A stretch of 64,000 nt of DNA, taken from Algoriphagus sp. Lineage in GTDB: Bacteria > Bacteroidota > Bacteroidia > Cytophagales > Cyclobacteriaceae. Shown in pieces: positions 62,264 to 64,000 of the stretch. The position numbers were made by a program, and so were the translations under genes. The stretch lies in NCBI RefSeq assembly GCF_013373065.1, contig NZ_JABXIN010000014.1, positions 1 through 64,000 on the forward strand, written 5' to 3'. The notes under the pieces were generated by a model that did not search any database, was not told where the DNA came from, and was given only the letters and a program-made list of their open reading frames with translations. The stretch's first letter is position 1; every line of letters starts with the position of its first letter.

Positions 62264-62636
62264 CCAAGTTAGACTTCCAAATTTTTTGAATTCGGAAAAA
62301 AAGGGGTCAAAAAGTTTTAGAAAAAGTCCCTTTTGTATTTCTCGAAAACAATCATGAGAAAAGTTGCTTAATCACCCTATATCAAAGGTAAAATCTTCTA
62401 CCGAGAAAAAAATACCATAAACAGGGTATTTTTTGAGAGTAAGAGACAAAAGTTTTCCACAATTTTTAATCTTTCCTTTATTTAATATGATTTTTTCAAG
62501 CAGGTTCTGGTGAAGGAGTTGTTAAAATCTTTCTTGATAATCAGATTTCGGAGTATTTCTTCCTTAAAAGAGATGTGAGCCGAGAAATTTTTCTCCTGTT
62601 TCAAAAGCCTTTCTTATTTTTAGGTCAACGCACTTC
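62264..62636. other. Intergenic region before the GT2 at 62637
   Basis: About 370 bases that are AT-rich and gene-free. It contains copy 2 of the dyad element at 62412-62435. I see no good TAnnTTTG box, no RNA structure and no reading frame that looks real. Confidence 0.5.
62406..62435 (+). promoter_or_regulatory. Dyad element ATACC-N8-GGTATTTTTTG (copy 2)
   Basis: ATACC (62412-62416), eight bases, GGTAT (62425-62429) is a perfect inverted repeat flanked by an A-run (62406-62412) and a T-run ending in G (62435). It matches copy 1 in spacing and in the 12 bases GGGTATTTTTTG. It could also act as a terminator because of the T-run, but there is no gene between it and the strong terminator 150 bases upstream. 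Confidence 0.35.
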
Positions 62637-63578
62637 ATGGAAAACTCACCTCATATATCTATTGTCATTCCAGTCTATTTTGGTGACGAAACCTTGGGAG
62701 AATTGACCCTTCGGATTCATCAGGTGATGGATCAAATGGGTAAATCTTTTGAGCTGATTTTGGTGGATGATGACAGCCCCGATCAATCCTGGTCAAGAAT
62801 CGAACAATTGGCGAGGGAGTATCCTTCTTTAAAAGGAATTAAACTCTCCCGGAATTTTGGGCAGCACTATGCTATCACCGCTGGTCTGGACCAGGCAAAG
62901 GGGGAATGGATGGTGGTCATGGATTGTGATTTACAGGATAGTCCGGAAGACATTCCTTGGCTTTATCAAAAGGCTCAAGAAGGATTTGATGTTGTACTTG
63001 GGAGACGAATCAATCGTCAAGATTCCTTTTTTCGAAAATTAGGATCCAAACTATTCTATCGTACGCTTTCATACCTCACAGGCTCAGAACAAGATGAAAC
63101 GGTAGCCAATTTCGGAATGTATCATAGGCGAGTCATTCAGGAAGTAATCAATATGAGAGAGTCCATTCGCTATTTTCCGACCATGATCAAATGGGTAGGT
63201 TTTCGACAAATAGCTATACCAGTTACCCATCAGGGAAATTCAGAACGGAAAAGCTCCTATCACCCCAAAAAGTTATTTAACCTGGCTTTGGATATCATGC
63301 TCGCTTACAGTGATAAACCTATCCGCATGACAGTCAAATTAGGGGTTTTGATTGCATTAACAGGTTTTTTGTTTGCGCTATATACTTTAATCAGATATTG
63401 GCAGGGAGAAATAATCGTGGCAGGGTATGCAAGTTTGATCATTTCGATTTGGGTTTTAGCTGGTATCGTCTTAATTACCTTGGGAATGGTAGGGCTATAT
63501 GTTGGAAAAACCTTTGAGGGTGTGAAGGGGAGACCTATTTATATTATTGAGAAAAAAGTAAATGGGGAAAAGCAATAA
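62637..63578 (+). CDS. Polyprenyl-phosphate GT2 (GtrB/ArnC-like)
   Basis: The 313-residue protein has HISIVIPVYFGDETLG, VDDDSPDQSW (43-52), LSRNFGQHYAITAGL, MDCDLQD (95-101) and a QQ/HxQGNSERKSSY-like segment, then two C-terminal membrane helices (about 233-252 and 265-288). This is the GtrB/ArnC/Dpm1-like group that charges undecaprenyl phosphate with a sugar for later transfer on the periplasmic side. It starts its own unit after the LRR operon. Its stop lies inside the next coding region. Confidence 0.88.
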   Translation: MENSPHISIVIPVYFGDETLGELTLRIHQVMDQMGKSFELILVDDDSPDQSWSRIEQLAREYPSLKGIKLSRNFGQHYAITAGLDQAKGEWMVVMDCDLQDSPEDIPWLYQKAQEGFDVVLGRRINRQDSFFRKLGSKLFYRTLSYLTGSEQDETVANFGMYHRRVIQEVINMRESIRYFPTMIKWVGFRQIAIPVTHQGNSERKSSYHPKKLFNLALDIMLAYSDKPIRMTVKLGVLIALTGFLFALYTLIRYWQGEIIVAGYASLIISIWVLAGIVLITLGMVGLYVGKTFEGVKGRPIYIIEKKVNGEKQ

Positions 63579-64000
63579 TTCCATTCAAAAGCTTTCCTTT
63601 GATTCTGAGCTTTTCGGCTATCCGGTTGGAAAGGTTAGGTGGAATTCTTCGATGACCGAAGAAGAATTTTTAATCGAAGCAAAGGATTATCAGTTGGTCT
63701 ATATCCTTTCCGAAAAACCAATTCAATTTTCAAGCACCCAGATTCTTCCAGTCGATATAAAAATCCTATTTGAAAAGGAGTTAAGCGAAAACTGGAACGA
63801 AGAAGAGGTGGTTCCAATCCAGAAGTTTAGAGATCGAACGGCTGAACGGTCAATTCATGATTCACTTCTTTTTTTGGGTTTGGAAAGCGGAAAATTTTCA
63901 AGGTTTAATTTAGATCCGAGACTTACTTCAAAGGAATTTGAAAAGCTCTATGAGTTATGGATTGAAAAAGCACTTGACTCGGGAAATATTTTAGTAGCTC
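63562..64000 (+). CDS. WecD-like GNAT N-acetyltransferase, 5' part
   Basis: The ATG at 63562 overlaps the preceding GT2 by 17 bases, and 146 codons are open to the window end. The start has FDSELFGYPVGKV, then RSIHDSLLFLGLESGKFSRF and RLTSKEFEKLYELWIEKALDSG. This fits the WecD/FdtC-type family, which N-acetylate dTDP-4-amino-4,6-dideoxy sugars; LESGKFSRF followed by DPRL resembles the stretch before the acetyl-CoA site. The acetyl-CoA-binding part would lie outside the window. It implies an aminodideoxy sugar pathway just downstream. Confidence 0.7.
   Translation, partial: MGKSNNSIQKLSFDSELFGYPVGKVRWNSSMTEEEFLIEAKDYQLVYILSEKPIQFSSTQILPVDIKILFEKELSENWNEEEVVPIQKFRDRTAERSIHDSLLFLGLESGKFSRFNLDPRLTSKEFEKLYELWIEKALDSGNILVA

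Overview
The window is a 64-kb chromosomal segment that is almost entirely a surface-polysaccharide biosynthesis locus. The organism is probably a member of the Bacteroidota, most likely a Cytophagales bacterium of the Cyclobacteriaceae type (Algoriphagus-like). The reasons are a 2,341-residue adhesin ending in a gliding-motility (CHU_C, type IX secretion type B) domain with SprB-like repeats and a PKD domain, AT-rich DNA, general lack of Shine-Dalgarno sequences, and a TTTG-N18-TAACTTTG promoter of the Bacteroidota type. The genus is an inference.

Layout. (1) 1-150 is the tail of a UDP-glucose dehydrogenase, closed by a strong terminator. (2) 198-13537 is one tightly overlapped + strand operon: NeuD-type acyltransferase, Wzx flippase, DegT aminotransferase, an ATP-grasp/HAD fusion, pyruvyl transferase, three GT2 enzymes, an (alpha/alpha)6-like protein, Wzz, Wzy, a GT4 and a WecG/TagA-type GT26. 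(3) 13531-16580 holds a secreted beta-helix protein on the minus strand, divergent from a Wzi-type outer-membrane protein. (4) 16638-22089 starts at a good promoter and carries a UDP-HexNAc dehydrogenase (TviB/WbpA type), Wza-type lipoprotein, Wzc-type tyrosine kinase with a Tyr-Gly tail, and a methyltransferase. (5) 22232-29257 is the giant adhesin. (6) 29314-45689 is a second assembly set: second Wzx, second Wzy/ligase, about ten glycosyltransferases, an O-acetyltransferase, a PaaK/CapK-like enzyme and an NAD-dependent sugar epimerase/reductase. (7) 45692-53979 has two AsnB-type amidotransferases flanking a serine-acetyltransferase-like gene, a nonulosonic acid cassette neuB-neuC-neuA, and two decayed genes. 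(8) 53981-56311 (minus strand) is an MBOAT O-acyltransferase with an SGNH-like partner; 56455-57414 is a WecA/WbpL-type initiating phosphoglycosyltransferase. (9) 57865-62210 is a four-gene operon of uncharacterised exported proteins ending in a leucine-rich-repeat protein. (10) 62637-64000 has a polyprenyl-phosphate GT2 and the start of a WecD-like acyltransferase.

Working together: WbpL-type transferase (56455) and GT26 (12767) can start a lipid-linked repeat, the many GTs extend it with uronic or amidated, pyruvylated, acetylated and sialic-acid-like sugars, Wzx moves it, Wzy/Wzz polymerise it, and Wza/Wzc/Wzi export and anchor it. Because there are two Wzx, two Wzy-like proteins and both Wzz and Wza/Wzc, the window probably makes two polymers (for example an O-antigen and a capsule/exopolysaccharide) rather than one.

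The best candidates for undescribed biology are the exported four-gene LRR operon with a shared upstream dyad element, the ATP-grasp/HAD fusion, and the modular adhesin embedded in the glycan locus. No rRNA, tRNA, CRISPR array or intact insertion sequence was seen. All family assignments are from reading motifs by eye; no database search was run.
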